A stretch of 64,000 bases of DNA from Chamaelirium japonicum (lineage: Eukaryota > Streptophyta > Magnoliopsida > Liliales > Melanthiaceae): NCBI GenBank assembly GCA_947650365.1, contig OX393550.1:101521472-101585471 (forward strand), given 5' to 3'. A model generated the notes under the pieces. That model did no database searches. It saw only the letters and a program-made list of their open reading frames with translations, and was not told the origin of the DNA. This document shows positions 53,502 through 64,000 of the stretch, piece by piece. How positions within the stretch are numbered: the first letter of the stretch is position 1; the number at the start of each line of letters is the position of its first letter. The position numbers and the translations under genes were made by a program.

Positions 53502-54108
53502 TTTTCCTAGAAGAATACTTCATTAATGTGGCAGTGGGTGGCTAGCACATGCCTCCCATTAATCCCTAAGCAATTAGGGTTAGACTATCTTCCTAACTTT
53601 TGTTCATATAAATAAAAAAATAATGGCGGTTGATTCCTTTCTTTCTTTAAGTTAGTCTTGTTGATCATTGTCATATGATCCACCTGGGCTTAGTGTCGTC
53701 GTCGAAGCCCTTAGTTGGTTAACCCTGATTGGAGGAAGTAAGATTCAGCTGTGTTTACTTGATCGGCTAGGTTCAAAGGCCTCTAAACAATGTCTTAATG
53801 TCACGACACTCAATTGATTGGATGCTTAGTCCAATCCAAACGGGTACGGTTCAATCATCGATTCGAAAGATTGGATCGATTATGGTTGTGACATTGATAT
53901 GATATCATAAGTTCTAACTCTATTGTATGTAATTAATCCATACAAGTTATGCAGCACCCCAAAAAGGTGAACAACATCCAACCCTGACTGTGTTGTATCA
54001 GACAGATCCGCAAACGTATTGGACCTCCGAGTATAGGAGAGGCTAACCAACGAGTTTTATTGGGCATGGGGCGCCATGAATAGAACCCCTCTCGGTTTCC
54101 TTAAACAA

Positions 54109-54860
54109 AAAAGGGGTAAATTATAAAAACCTCCCGTAAACCATACACTGAATTTTATATTGGCCTCTTAACTTTTTTTTTTTGGGTTAATGTGTGAGAG
54201 GTCCCTGACAATAGATCCATCCTAGAAACTGGACATCAAAATGTTTCATTTAGCATAAGGTCCCTGCTTTTCATGATTAACCCGAAACTGCCCCTGCCTT
54301 CTCCCCACTCTCCCGAGTAGCTCCTGGAAACCTCAAGCTCGAACTCCGACGACCCCCGGAGCAGCTCCGGCGGTGACGGCGGTGGCAGCAGAGGAGGTGG
54401 GGGCAGCGGCCAACAAATGAGGCAACATTGGTGAGTAGCTTCGGCGGCAGTGAAGGCGGCAACAACGAGCAGCAAAAGAGGAGGCGGCGGCGAGGTGGTT
54501 CGGTTGAACTCTCTAGGTCTAGGGTTCATCCCATGGCCTGTATATTAGGTGGGGGGTTCGGTTAGGTCCGGCGGTCGCGAGGAGGGGGAGGTCTGGTTAG
54601 GTCCGACGACGGGGGAAGGGGGTTCAGTTAAGTCCAGCGATGGCGGGGGGGCGGGGGTTCAGTTAGGTCCGACGGCGACCACGGGGGAGGCAGGCGGTGG
54701 TCACTGGCTCGGTAGCTTACAAAAAGAAAATTTGAAATGCTATGGAGGGCAATTTCATCCACAGCATTTCAAAGTCGTTAGGATTAAAATCATCTCCTTA
54801 AAAGCCAATTAAACTTTTGATTTACTAGTAAAATGCTCCGTTGACCATGCCACGTCAGCA
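54109..54860. mobile_element. possible MULE/Pack-type element, non-coding
   Basis: Starts GGGGTAAATTATAAAAACCT, a common outer phrase of plant DNA transposons, and has a GC-rich core with clustered GGTCCGGCGGTC/GGTTAGGTCCG repeats (54555-54700). I could not match a right terminus. Open frames on both strands are GC-rich shadows. Confidence 0.35.
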
Positions 54861-54960
54861 ATTGCATGATCGCGAAAGCATCCCCCGATGGATTCGACTC
54901 CTCCATCCAGTTTCAATGGTCACGATTGATGGGCCATGGGATGAGCCCTAGGGATAATCT

Positions 54961-55194
54961 GGGGGATGCCGCCACCACCGACCGCCACCACCATCAGTTG
55001 CCACCGCCCCGCTGCACCACCGTGCACCGCCATCGTCGACCACCACCCTTGTCGGCAACAACCCCGCCATCCACTACTCACCGCCGGTCATGACCCCCAC
55101 CGCCTACAACACCTACCACCCGTCGTGCACCGCCTTTGCCAGCAACCACCCATGCCGGCCGCCGCCCCATCGTCCACCACTACTACTATCCACC
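54961..55194. repeat. CCACC/CCGCC low-complexity DNA
   Basis: Irregular repeats of CACCACCG and CCGCCATCGTC that continue after the Cassandra element (55859-56040) and recur at 56450-56600. Apparent proteins here are His/Pro-rich artefacts. Confidence 0.6.
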
Positions 55195-55240
55195 ACCCCT
55201 ATAATATCCGCACCAAACACACAAGATATTATCCGCTTTG

Positions 55241-55325
55241 CTCGTGCCCGCACGAGGACTTCCCAAGGGGGGTCACCCATCCTAGTACTACTCTCGCTTG
55301 AGCACGCTTAACTACGGAGTTCTTA
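55241..55325 (-). ncRNA. 5S rRNA-like domain in Cassandra 3' LTR
   Basis: The minus strand reads GAACTCCGTAGTTAAGCGTG, CGAGAGTAGTACTAGGATGG and GGGAAGTCCTCGTG, matching plant 5S rRNA over its pol III promoter. A-box AGTTAAGCGTGCT and C-box GGATGGGTGACC are intact; the intermediate element GCGAGAGTAG is nearly so. The 5' third of 5S is absent. Confidence 0.88.
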
Positions 55326-55546
55326 CGAAATCCGTAGCGACGCATGGTTTTAAAACGTATCTTCTATGTTTGGGAGGAAAAATTATATAAACAGCTCATG
55401 ATCTCCTTCCCTCCAAACGATGTAAGGCTAACTCGTGGCCTTGTACACCTCACCTCATCCACCTTGGCATCATATCCACCCCCCTTAAGGGCTACACATC
55501 CACGTGTAGGGTTAGACCCCCCCCCCCCCAATTGTAAGAAGAACCG

Positions 55547-55558
55547 ACTCTGATACCA
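55547..55558 (-). other. Cassandra primer-binding site
   Basis: Minus-strand TGGTATCAGAGT, three bases from the LTR end. Confidence 0.85.
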
Positions 55559-55601
55559 TTTTGTAACATCCGCCCCAAACACACAAGATATTATCCGCTT
55601 T

Positions 55602-55668
55602 GTCCGTGCCCGCACAAGGATTTCCCAGGGGGGTCACCCATCCTAGTACTACTCTTGCCTGAGCACGT
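55602..55668 (-). ncRNA. 5S rRNA-like domain in Cassandra 5' LTR, A-box lost
   Basis: Same 5S segment but the sequence breaks after GTGCTCAGGCAAGAGTAGTA: the TTAAG and upstream A-box bases are replaced by GCGCCAC. The C-box region is retained. It should not support pol III transcription from its own promoter. Confidence 0.8.
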
Positions 55669-55858
55669 GGCGCCAGTGTTTTAAAATACCTCTTCTATGT
55701 TTGGGAGGAAAAATTATATAAGTAGTTCATAATCTTCTTTTCTTAAAACGATATAGGGCTAACTTATGGCTTGTATACCTCTCCTCACCTCATCCATCTT
55801 GGCATCACAGCCTTGGCTATTGACTCTTGGCCTATTGAATCTTGGTCGTCACAACCCC

Positions 55859-57398
55859 CGCCGCTCACCACTGGCCACAGTGCACCGCCATAGCTAGCCG
55901 CCACCTCTGTTGGTCACCGCTCCATCGTCTACCACCCGTCGCTTGCCATCGGCAGGTGGTGGCCGATAAGGCAGCGGTGGGTGGTGGACGATAGGGCGGC
56001 AGCGGGGGTGGTAAATGGCGGCAGGTGGAGCGGCGACGACCAGTGAGCGACCGATAGATGTATTTTCTGATTTTTTTTACTAGTCAATATTCAAAACAGA
56101 TGTCCAGAAGTAATCGTTTACTTTACTGCTCAATACAAACAAAAAGAAGGAAATTAGATTTACTAGTTGATTACGAGATATACTAACCCACATCAGATTA
56201 ACTAGCCTTTACTTTGTAAGCCCGAAAAACAAACAGGCCCTTAAGGGGATGCCACCACCCTGGGATGGATCCGGGGGCGATAGGGGTGACTGGCCCCTAG
56301 ATTTGAAAGACAACCCTCTATTATAATAGTATTAGTTAAGATTAATTTTAAATTATATAAGTTTGTTTTTTCTGAATTTTTATCAAAATTTAAAACCCAG
56401 CGCTCCAAAGATTTTTCAAACATTCACTCCCGTAAGATTGGATTCCTGGATCCGTCCCTATCACCATCGCCACCGTCCACCACCCTATGGGCCACCCATC
56501 ACCACTACCTACCACTTTCGTCGACCATCGCCCACCGCCGCCATCCTATCGGCCACCGCTCGCTGTTGCCCACCACCGGCGACCCACCACTAACTCGGTC
56601 ATCGTGTCCACCGCTATCAGCCACCAGCTGCACACGTGTCATGATTGTCATCTCATGGCCCATAATCCCACCTATAAGGAGATGCCAGTGCTTTCACTCC
56701 ACGTAGAGTTGTCCCGCCGGATTGTTCCTCAGTTTGTTCGAACACGCCCTACTCCCCTGCACTGTATCTACAGTAAAGTGGAAGGGAGGGAGCGGAAGGT
56801 GAGGAGAATGACTCCTCCTTACCGCCCAACCCAAGCGAGAAGGACACGTGCCCTTGGCTCCACCTTGATCCACGTGGCCACCACCGTGGGCCCGTGGCGG
56901 GAAAACGAATATTTTAATAATATCTCACAGCCAATAATGCACCGCGTTTGGATCTCTCGTTGTCCGGGCTGCCACGTGGCGATCCAATAGATGCATTGTT
57001 GGACACGTCAGCATCCTCGTCATTCAAGCTTTGTCTACAAGGCTTTTGCTGGCTGATGAGCATCATTATTGATTAATAAAGTAGTATCAAGCTTCTAATT
57101 ATCAGTCTTATCGAGCCTAAACCGGATGACAGCAAGACAGCCTTTTGATAATTTGAGTGATTGGTGCGGCACCATGGCATGATGAATCATGGACCGTTGA
57201 CTAAAACAAGCTACGTGGCTCTAATTAAGCTACGTGGCTCTAATTAGACCATTATTCTCTCCAATTCAATCGAGGATGTTAGAAAGTCGAATGCAAGTGG
57301 CTTACTTGGAGAACTTGGTGATTGATTTCTTCTATGGTGTCCTATGACTAGTGCGAACCGCCGACAACACCAGAAGGCCCCCCCCCCCCCCCGTTAGA
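55859..57398. other. no gene recognised
   Basis: CCACC-rich DNA to 56040 and at 56450-56600, with AT-rich DNA between. 56600-57000 has no stop in one plus frame for 167 codons but no recognisable domain. A poly(C) of about 16 lies near 57378-57392. Confidence 0.4.
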
Positions 57399-57576
57399 GG
57401 GGAAAATTTTTACACATCCTGCGTACCATACAACTGCAGAGCCGACTGCCCCCAAAGCTTATCAGTACGCTCTGCGTGATGGGAGCCACTACCCCCATGT
57501 TCCGGGGTTTGCACCCCATGTCTCTTTGAATCGTAGTGGGCCCTTCGGTTGTATGGTGATGTGCTGAAAATTCCCC
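57399..57576. mobile_element. MITE, GGGGAAAATTTT family, copy 1
   Basis: Left GGGGAAAATTTTTACACATC and right (reverse complement) GGGGGGAATTTTCAGCACAT form the ends, followed by matching ACCATACAAC. Confidence 0.75.
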
Positions 57577-57605
57577 CCTACCTCGTGTGCTGCTATCCCC
57601 AACAC

Positions 57606-57757
57606 GGAAAAAATTTTCAACACATCTTGCGAACCATGCCTACTGCCCTTAGAGCCTATCAGCACGCTTTGAGTGCTGGGGGCCACTACCCCATGTCTCT
57701 TGAATCGCAGTGGACCCTGTGGTGGCATGTTCGCAGGATGTGCTGAAAATTTTCCCC
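57606..57757. mobile_element. MITE, GGGGAAAATTTT family, copy 2
   Basis: Ends AAAATTTTCAACACATCTTG and (reverse complement) AAAATTTTCAGCACATCCTG, then GCGAAC. The interior shares CTATCAGCACGCT and GGCCACTACCCCATG with copy 1, in the same order. Confidence 0.78.
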
Positions 57758-58055
57758 TATTCGAGGTAAGAGCAATCATCAAGTATTTAGGACTCCTAGC
57801 TTAAACTACTAGAGCTGCATTTATTCTTATCCATCCAAAATGTTTCATACTTAATTTTTAAAAATATGCCACGTGTATATTTATGATACAAATCCCATAC
57901 GTGATGTGGCATTCCTTCAATCAGATGTTACCTAAGTTGGACAATCAAATTTTTTGTCATGTCGAAGCTATTTTTACTAACAACATTCCGATGTCATGTC
58001 TATATTCTTATCTTGTGAATTACCTAGTTCAAGGATGTCAATTATCATTATTAGA
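57758..58055. other. no feature seen
   Basis: AT-rich spacer between the second MITE and the LTR element. Confidence 0.4.
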
Positions 58056-58225
58056 TGTAGTGTGTTAGTATTCTATTAGTCCCACCTCAGTTGTGGTAAT
58101 GTAATGGTGTGTGTTCTCTCTCTATATAAAGAGAGGTAGTCTTATGTAACAACAATGAGATTGATGAGATAATACAAGGAGTTTTTCTCCCCAAACTTAT
58201 TGTTTCTTCCTCTCTCTTCGTAACA
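58056..58225 (+). repeat. 5' LTR
   Basis: 170 bp with TATA-like TATATAAA. The five bases before the chosen TG are the same at both LTRs (TTAGA), so the true start may lie slightly to the left. Confidence 0.75.
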
Positions 58226-58238
58226 TGGTATCAGAGCC
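58226..58238 (+). other. primer-binding site
   Basis: TGGTATCAGAGCC, complementary to the 3' end of initiator tRNA-Met. Confidence 0.9.
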
Positions 58239-59912
58239 AACTTTTCTCGCCTAGGGTTTCAGAGACCCTCTCTCTGGCCTCAGCCTCCCCGGTCGCCACG
58301 AGCGACCTCGGGGAGGCCGGGTATAGTTATTTTTACCTGAGTCCTCTTTCTTTTCTCTGTGTCTCTCCCTTCCTCGGGTTCTGCCAGTGCCCCAATGGCC
58401 CGATCGTCCCGCGCCCGCCGAACGAGTGGGTTCGGCCTTGCATAGCCCGTCGTCTCGCGCCCGCCATTCGGCCCTGCGCCCTCGTCCCCGGTTCTACCTT
58501 GCGCAGCCCGTCGTCTCGCAGGGCAGCGTCTCCGGTGCATCAGCAACAATAGCACGGGAGCCAGATCTGGCGTCCTTGGTCGTCTTCTCTCCGGTGCAGC
58601 AGCAACCGCGGCACGGGGGGGCCAGATCTGGCTCGGCCACCTGCTCCCCCGTTCCCAGCGCCAGGCTCACGCCCTCGCCTCGCCGCCGCACACCTCGCCC
58701 GTCGGCCCTGCGCGATCCCAGCCCGTCGCTGATGCTGGCAGTCTCCCTGCACAGCCCGCTGTCTCCATCGGAGCCCGATCCCGTGCCGGACCTGTGCTCG
58801 CCGTTCCCTGAGCCCGCCATCCGCCTACATCCGGACCCCGACGGGCTGATCGTGCCCTGCGCCCCGTCATCCGAGCCCCGGCCCGCCGTCATTCGAGCCC
58901 CGGCCCGCCGTCACCTGTGATTCCCAAATCTGGCATTGTTCTCTCCTCGGATCCGGCCAGATCCATCCCGTGCAGCCCATGCCGGCCACCTCTCTCGCTG
59001 GATCTGACGCTGCCACCTCCTGTACGCCGATCTACTCCAGATCCGGTCACCTCTGGCTGCTTCTGCACGCTGGCCGCCCACCGGCCTTCAGCCCATGTCA
59101 CCTCCGGCCGCACCGATCACCCGCCGCGCCCGCAGTCCGCCTGCATCGGAGTCCAATCCCCCTCCTTTCTCTCCTTCTTTCTCTCTCTCGTATCTGACTC
59201 TATCATCTCACGGCTCTCTCTCTCTCTCTCTTAAACCGAATCACAGCCGTCCCATGCCCTTTGAGCCCGTGACTGCACTGTGCCCTACACCCGATCACAG
59301 CCATTCGTGCCTATCTCTGATCCCTCTTTACGATTTGTTGTACCTGTGCTTTACACTCGATCCGATCACAGCCTAAAAATCCGTGAGTTTGAGCCCGTGA
59401 CTCTGCGCTATGCCCTACACCCGATATGACCCGGCACGGCCCTTGCACCCGATCTGGCCCTCTTTCACCTAGACCTTTGCGTCGCCCGGATCTGGCCCTT
59501 CTATGCGCCCTGAGCCGTTTGATCCGGCTGCCTTGACATCCCGCGCCCATCGTCCAATCTACAGTACCAGGCCACTTGTCTCCGGCTTGATCTTTCAACG
59601 CCTGCAGCCTGTTGGACTCTATACACCTGCAGCTTGCTGGATTCCACCTTCCTCGCATTGAACGCCGCATGCTCTCTTTCAGTTCGGCCGCCTATGCCCT
59701 GCACTCTATCGGCCTACCTGCGCTTTGCACTCTATCGGCCGACCTACACCCTTGCGCTCTATCGGACCATCCGATCTTTTTCTCTTGCCGATCGAGATCT
59801 TCTCCCTCCTTCTGATCGAGTTTTTTTTTTCCCTCCGGTGTCTCTCTCCTTAGCTGGTTGGCTTTATCCTCTTTATCTTTGGTCGTGTGACCCTTGGATC
59901 TCCTCTCTTTCT

Positions 59913-60303
59913 GGTCACACTTGTCTTGTGCCGGCTTTTGGATCCTTTCTCGTTCCGGTCACACTTGTCTTGTGCCGGCTTTTGGATCTTTTCTTGTTCC
60001 GGTCACACTTGTCTTGTGCCGGCTTTCGGATCCTCTCTCTCTTCGGTCACACTTGTGCCGGCCTTTGGATCCTCTCTTTTTTCGGTCACACTTGTCTTGT
60101 GCCGGTTTTCGGATCCTCTCTCTCTCCGGTCACACTTGTGCCAGCCTTCGGATGCTCTCTTAATCCGGTCACACTTGTCTTGTGCCGGCTTTCGGATTCT
60201 CTCTCTTTTTCTCTGGTCACACTTGTCTTGTGCCGACTTTTGGATCCTATCTCTCTTACCGGTCACACTTGTGCCGGGCTTTCGGATCCTTTTCCTTTCC
60301 TTG
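59913..60303. repeat. minisatellite, nine units of ~36-48 bp
   Basis: Each unit starts GGTCACACTTGT, with or without CTTGT, then GCCGGCTTTYGGATCCTCTC. The unit keeps several frames open, producing Cys/Leu-rich hypothetical proteins that are not real genes. Confidence 0.9.
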
Positions 60304-60773
60304 GTCGTATGACCTTATCAGAGCTACGACTCTATATTCTCTCCTTCCTCTATTCTTCTTTGTCTGTAATGATTGAGATCTTCTAGGAGGTGTCAAGTGC
60401 TTGCTTCGGCCGGGTGCTTGCCTTTTATAAGGTCTCACGCATCCACACCTTTTTTCTTAGCCGTTCTTTGTCTCTCCTTTCGGCCTCCTTTATTACCGGC
60501 TTTCATTACCGTCGGCTTCCTCCGCTCTGATCCTTAGTGATCATTACCAGTTCTCCCCGGTTGATCTACTTACAGGTTGGTCGGGTTTCTCCGGTTGTCC
60601 TGCTTGCAGGTCAATCGGATTTCCAGGACGACTTGTTTGCAGGTCACCCTTGCACTATCTTTACTTTACAGCATAAAAATAGGATATTTGATGTTTTTTT
60701 TTCCTCTCTTTTTTTTTATTAAGCAAACTGATGTCGGTTTATACCTTACATCTGTTTGACGGGGGGTATTAGA

Positions 60774-60864
60774 TGTAGTGTGTTAGTATTCTATTAGTCT
60801 CACCTCGGTTGTGGTAATGTAATGGTATGCGTTCTCTCTATATAAAGAGAGGTAGTATCATGTA
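60774..60864 (+). repeat. truncated 3' LTR ending in an A tract
   Basis: Matches the first half of the 5' LTR, through TATATAAAGAGAGGTAGT, then runs into about 13 A residues where the other copy continues CAACAATGAG. Confidence 0.85.
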
Positions 60865-60923
60865 AAAAAAAAAAAGAATTGTTAAAAAAATTGGAATTGC
60901 AATGACACCAATCACACAGGTTC

Positions 60924-61091
<168 letters not shown>

Positions 61092-61120
61092 TTTTTAAAA
61101 CTCAACAGATGCAGCATGTA

Positions 61121-61772
61121 CGGGTGTAAAAAAAACCCGTCGGCCCGAATCTGGATGGAGCCCGGACCGAAAGTCAACGCCCGAACTCGGCCCGGACCGA
61201 CCCGGTCTGGCCCGAAGATTCTACGGGGCGGACTCAGGTTGCCAACTTGACACCGCAGCACGGTCTGAAAGAAAGCTCCAAAATCCAGTACAATTATTAT
61301 GTACTTATTATGTATATATATATAGCCTGGGCATTTTTTATATGATAATATAATGGTATGGTGGTTGTATGGTTTTTTATACATGCAGAGGTTAAGCCTT
61401 CAAACTCTATTGCATTAAAACATTATTTTTTTAATTCAAAGTCAGCCCAGCTTGAAATTCTAAATAAATGTATACCCGGGCTCTGACCCGAGGGGCCGCC
61501 CGGTGAGCCCAACTATGGGCCTGCCATCTCTAGGCCCGGCCCGAAATATTCAAGATCCGACCCGGTCCCCTTCAAACTCTGTTGCATTCCGTTTTTTTAA
61601 TTAAAACATTATTTTTCTAGTTCAAAGTCAGCACAGCTTGAAATTCTAAATAAATGTATACCCGGGCTCTGACCCGAGGGGCCGCCCGGTGAGCCCAACT
61701 ATGGGGCTGACATCTCTAGGCCCGGCCCAAAATATTCAAGATCCGACCCGGTCCGGTCAGTTTTACACTCCT
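61121..61772. mobile_element. hAT-like non-autonomous element with internal tandem duplication
   Basis: Left end CGGGTGTAAAA and right end (reverse complement) GGAGTGTAAAACTGACCGG, with CCGACCCGGTC/GGCCCGGCCC subterminal repeats. A roughly 175-bp unit (AAAGTCAGC, TGTATACCCGGGCTCTGACC, CTCTAGGCCCGGCCC) is repeated in tandem at about 61398-61569 and 61570-61750. No convincing 8-bp duplication was found. Confidence 0.65.
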
Positions 61773-63468
61773 AGATGGATGAATTCCGCTGCAACTATGT
61801 TTTTTTCTTCTTCGAGTGGGACCACAACCCTCACGAATTTTTTAATTTTTTTTAAATTTTCACCAAAAAAAAAAAAAAAACCAAACATAGCAATAATCCT
61901 AACTTTGAAATAGCACAAACACGACAACTCTTATGATACAATACCATGCACTATGATTTGTATGTTCGATTTTTGTTTTTGAATAATCCCTCTTGGTATA
62001 TATTAGATTTATAAAGCCCTTAAGGTAGTCTCTCCGAACCACGGTGATCACGCTATCACCGTGGTTTGGGTTCTGGCCATCGACACTTATTATTTTCAAT
62101 TCTAAGAATGGTTTCGGATTGTTGAGATCTACAGACCACTTGGAGAACCCTAGGGGGATCCCATATTAAGGACTGAATGATCAAACGGGTCGAGACAGGT
62201 GTTGAGGGCTAGACCCCAAATCACAATGATACCGTGGTTCGGAACTAATTTTAAATCGAAACACCGTGGTCGGAAATGACTATTTTAAGTCATTCGATTG
62301 ATAATCCCCTTATGCAATGATATCTTACCTTAGTATGATTCTCTATCCCGTTTTCTAAAGTTTGATATTTATGAAGACACTAAGGACTCCGTGCAGTAAG
62401 TGCTGGCTGAAATTAGTACGTCAGGCACTTCAACACTTTGATATCCCTAAAAAATTGCAGTATTATGTTTAAAAAAAAGATGAGAGAGAAAGAGGCCCCC
62501 CTCTCTCTCTCTCTCTCACACACACACCCTCTCTCTCCTATTTAGGATATGGCTGGAGTTTTTTTTGGGTAGATCAAAGGGGGGTTAGACAAACCTCCGG
62601 GAGGTGCCACAGTCGAGCGCAATTAAGGATCATCGCACGTCGACAGAGAGACATACACATGTTTGATTGGGGGAGGGGACCGAAATTAGTGCCAAAAGAA
62701 TTGTGACGGGAGCCGAAACTTCCATTGCTAAAATCCGATCGATTTCGTTACGGGAGCGTAGAGTGGAGCGAAGCGGAGGCAATCCAACTTGTTTTGTGGA
62801 CTTTCCATTGACAAAAATAGACATGGCGTGATCACTGCCACACGTTGCACCCAGCCCCAACCAGTGATCGGGTGCCGCATCAAGTTGGCAATGAAAAGAA
62901 TTGACAACCCCAAATTCCTCCAAAAGGCTAATCTCTTGAAGGAAAGAGTACACAATGAGGTATATATGCACACTACACCCACTCCCATTACTAATGTCGG
63001 ACTAAACACGCTAACAAAAAGTTAGCCGTTTTTTTGCTTATTGCGGGTCCGCAAAATTTTGTGCAAAAAATTTGATTGCCGCCGAATTTTTTGGAAGAGA
63101 GCATTTTTAGGAAGCCCCAATTGAATCTTTGCCGTTCTTTGTCCCCCTCAAAATTAAATTTCACCAGTTCTTTGTCACACCACATGCAGGCTGGTTTTAT
63201 CCTGTCTTTATCACATAAATATGTTCTCACTCGGCTTACCGGGCATAGGTCAAACCTGCACAGATAACATGTTGGATATCCTCACTATAAGCCCATGAAA
63301 ATTTTCTTGCCTGAAACCACACCGTTGCCATCCCTGCTGCCTATCACTAAATCAGATGGTGGACCAATGTCAACTAGAAGGTTTCTTGTGAAGCCCGATT
63401 GCAAAACAACCCCGAGTCAAGCACGAATAGCATGATCCATGCCTAATTGTACTTTTTTTTTCCCCTTA
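61773..63468. other. no recognised gene
   Basis: A poly(A) at about 61864-61880, a CT/CA-rich patch at 62500-62540 and a hairpin at 62037-62066. 62630-63010 is open in two minus frames, including a hydrophobic MEVSAPVTILLALISVPSPN that resembles a signal peptide followed by a GTATGT donor-like site, but I recognise no family. Confidence 0.4.
62037..62066. repeat. perfect 12-bp stem hairpin
   Basis: AACCACGGTGAT (62037-62048) and ATCACCGTGGTT (62055-62066) around a 6-nt loop. Related ACCGTGGTTCGG and CACCGTGGTCGG words follow at about 62231 and 62266. Confidence 0.85.
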
Positions 63469-63469
63469 A

Positions 63470-63692
63470 TAATTTTTTTTCTTATGTTTTTTGAGATCGG
63501 CGGGTGTCCCAAAAACTTTCGGATAATGACCAACTTCAATCTCGGACTAATACCTTCTAGAGCGAAGCCCGACCCACTCAATAATTCCCTCTTCACTCTG
63601 GATAAATCAAGGGAGGAGTTGAACCCAGAACACCTCACCAAAAGCATTAGTTGCTTTGCCCATTGTCCTATCACTTGGTGGATACTTTTCTC
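63470..63692 (-). mobile_element. tRNA-derived SINE, diverged copy 3
   Basis: The minus strand has GGACAATGGGCAAAGCAACT, B-box GGGTTCAACTCC, the same body order as the 19-kb copies (TTTATCCAGAGTGAAGAGGG, GGGTCGGGCTTCGCTC, TTTTTGGGACACCC) and an A-rich 3' tail. More diverged than the two 19/27-kb copies. Confidence 0.7.
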
Positions 63693-64000
63693 TCTCTTAT
63701 TCTATTGAGAAAAGAGGAGACTGCCTTCCTCAAATTCGAGCCATTGATGTTATGTACCCAAATTTAATATTCACTCTATACAAATATAAAAAGGATAAAT
63801 TACACATAGACCCTATGTCGTTTGGCCAATTATTACTAAAAACCCTACAAATATCCTCCAATAGTTTAAGAATCCATACACATAGACCCTTCTGGAGGGG
63901 GTACGAGTGATATGTTTTTCAAACTATAGGAGAACATTTGTAGGGTTTTAAACATGAGAAAGAATAGGTGATAATCGGTCAAACTACAGGGGGGTCTATG
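63693..64000. other. MITE-like AT-rich DNA, no gene
   Basis: Phrases such as AATTACACATAGACCC and AAACTACAGGGGGGTCTATG at the right edge resemble the ends of common plant DNA transposons. The element is cut off by the window end. Confidence 0.4.

Larger units (their letters stand above)
55200..55853 (-). mobile_element. Cassandra TRIM retrotransposon carrying 5S rRNA-like sequence
   Basis: Flanked by the 5-bp duplication ACCCC (55195-55199 and 55854-55858). On the minus strand the 5' LTR (55562-55853) starts TGTGACGACC and ends GGATGTTACA. It is followed by TGGTATCAGAGT at 55547-55558, the initiator tRNA-Met primer site, then a very short interior and the 3' LTR (55200-about 55488). Both LTRs contain 5S rRNA sequence in LTR sense. 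The 3' LTR lacks about 45 bp of its outer start. Cassandra elements encode no protein and rely on other retrotransposons. Confidence 0.93.
58056..60864 (+). mobile_element. non-autonomous LTR retrotransposon (LARD/TRIM-like)
   Basis: The 5' LTR 58056-58225 (TGTAGTGTG...CGTAACA) is directly followed by TGGTATCAGAGC, the initiator tRNA-Met primer site. The second LTR copy at 60774-60864 is about 93% identical over its 90 bp and is preceded by the purine-rich GACGGGGGG. The 2.5-kb interior is GC- and CT-rich, encodes no gag or pol and includes a minisatellite. The second LTR stops at an A-rich tract. The LTR holds TATATAAAGAGAGG. Confidence 0.82.

Noticed and set aside
55241..55325. A genuine 5S rRNA gene
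   Set aside because: Only the promoter-containing part of 5S is present, it occurs in both flanking repeats, and the repeats have LTR ends, a primer site and a target duplication, so it belongs to Cassandra.
56487..56990. 167-codon His/Pro-rich frame
   Set aside because: Its first third is CCACC-rich low-complexity DNA shared with 54.96-55.19 and 55.86-56.04 kb. The rest has no recognisable domain.
59634..60386. 250-codon open frame with repeated TCLVPAFGS-type segments
   Set aside because: Translation of the nine-unit minisatellite inside a non-autonomous retroelement; overlapping frames are open too.

Overview
This window is nuclear DNA of a flowering plant. The evidence is spliced genes of plant type (a peroxisomal glycolate oxidase, and a PEX13 of the plant glycine/tyrosine/methionine-rich kind), angiosperm transposon families (Ty1/copia, a Cassandra TRIM carrying 5S rRNA sequence, PIF/Harbinger with its Myb-like partner, hAT-, CACTA- and MULE-like elements, a tRNA-derived SINE, L1-type LINE remnants), and many very long (GA/CT)n and (AT)n tracts. 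The species cannot be named from the sequence alone.

Layout. 0-8.6 kb: the first five coding exons of a glycolate oxidase on the minus strand (start codon at 8545; the gene runs off the left edge). Its introns are loaded with a LINE-type insertion, a non-autonomous LTR element, LINE remnants and a hAT-like element. 9.2-16.1 kb: a Tourist-type MITE abutting a decayed PIF/Harbinger transposon, which holds a transposase pseudogene, a Myb/SANT-like pseudogene and a broken RCC1-family gene fragment. 16.2-17.9 kb: a GA-repeat-bearing tandem duplication and degenerate repeats. 17.99-27.18 kb: a tandem duplication of a 1,245-bp block (two MITEs plus a SINE) whose second copy is split by a young copia element with identical 154-bp LTRs. 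27.3-28.9 kb: PEX13 on the minus strand. 29-36.8 kb: MITEs, a large rearranged inverted repeat, and a hAT element nested in a MITE. 36.8-42.3 kb: a hAT element split by a 4.85-kb LTR-type insertion. 42.3-49.6 kb: degenerate repeats and a CACTA-like fragment. 50.2-51.0 kb: an intronless gene encoding a DUF4408/DUF761-like membrane-anchored protein. 51-58 kb: repeats, the Cassandra element and paired MITEs. 58.06-60.86 kb: a non-autonomous LTR retrotransposon. 60.9-64 kb: a very long GA tract, a hAT-like element and a SINE.

Only three host genes look real: glycolate oxidase (photorespiration, peroxisome matrix), PEX13 (peroxisome matrix-protein import docking) and the DUF4408/DUF761-like gene. 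The first two are both peroxisomal and on the same strand about 19 kb apart, but nothing in the sequence shows co-regulation. Most of the window is layered, datable transposition; many element boundaries are fixed by target-site duplications read directly from the sequence. Exon borders were placed by GT/AG sites, preserved phase and remembered family sequence, without alignment software.
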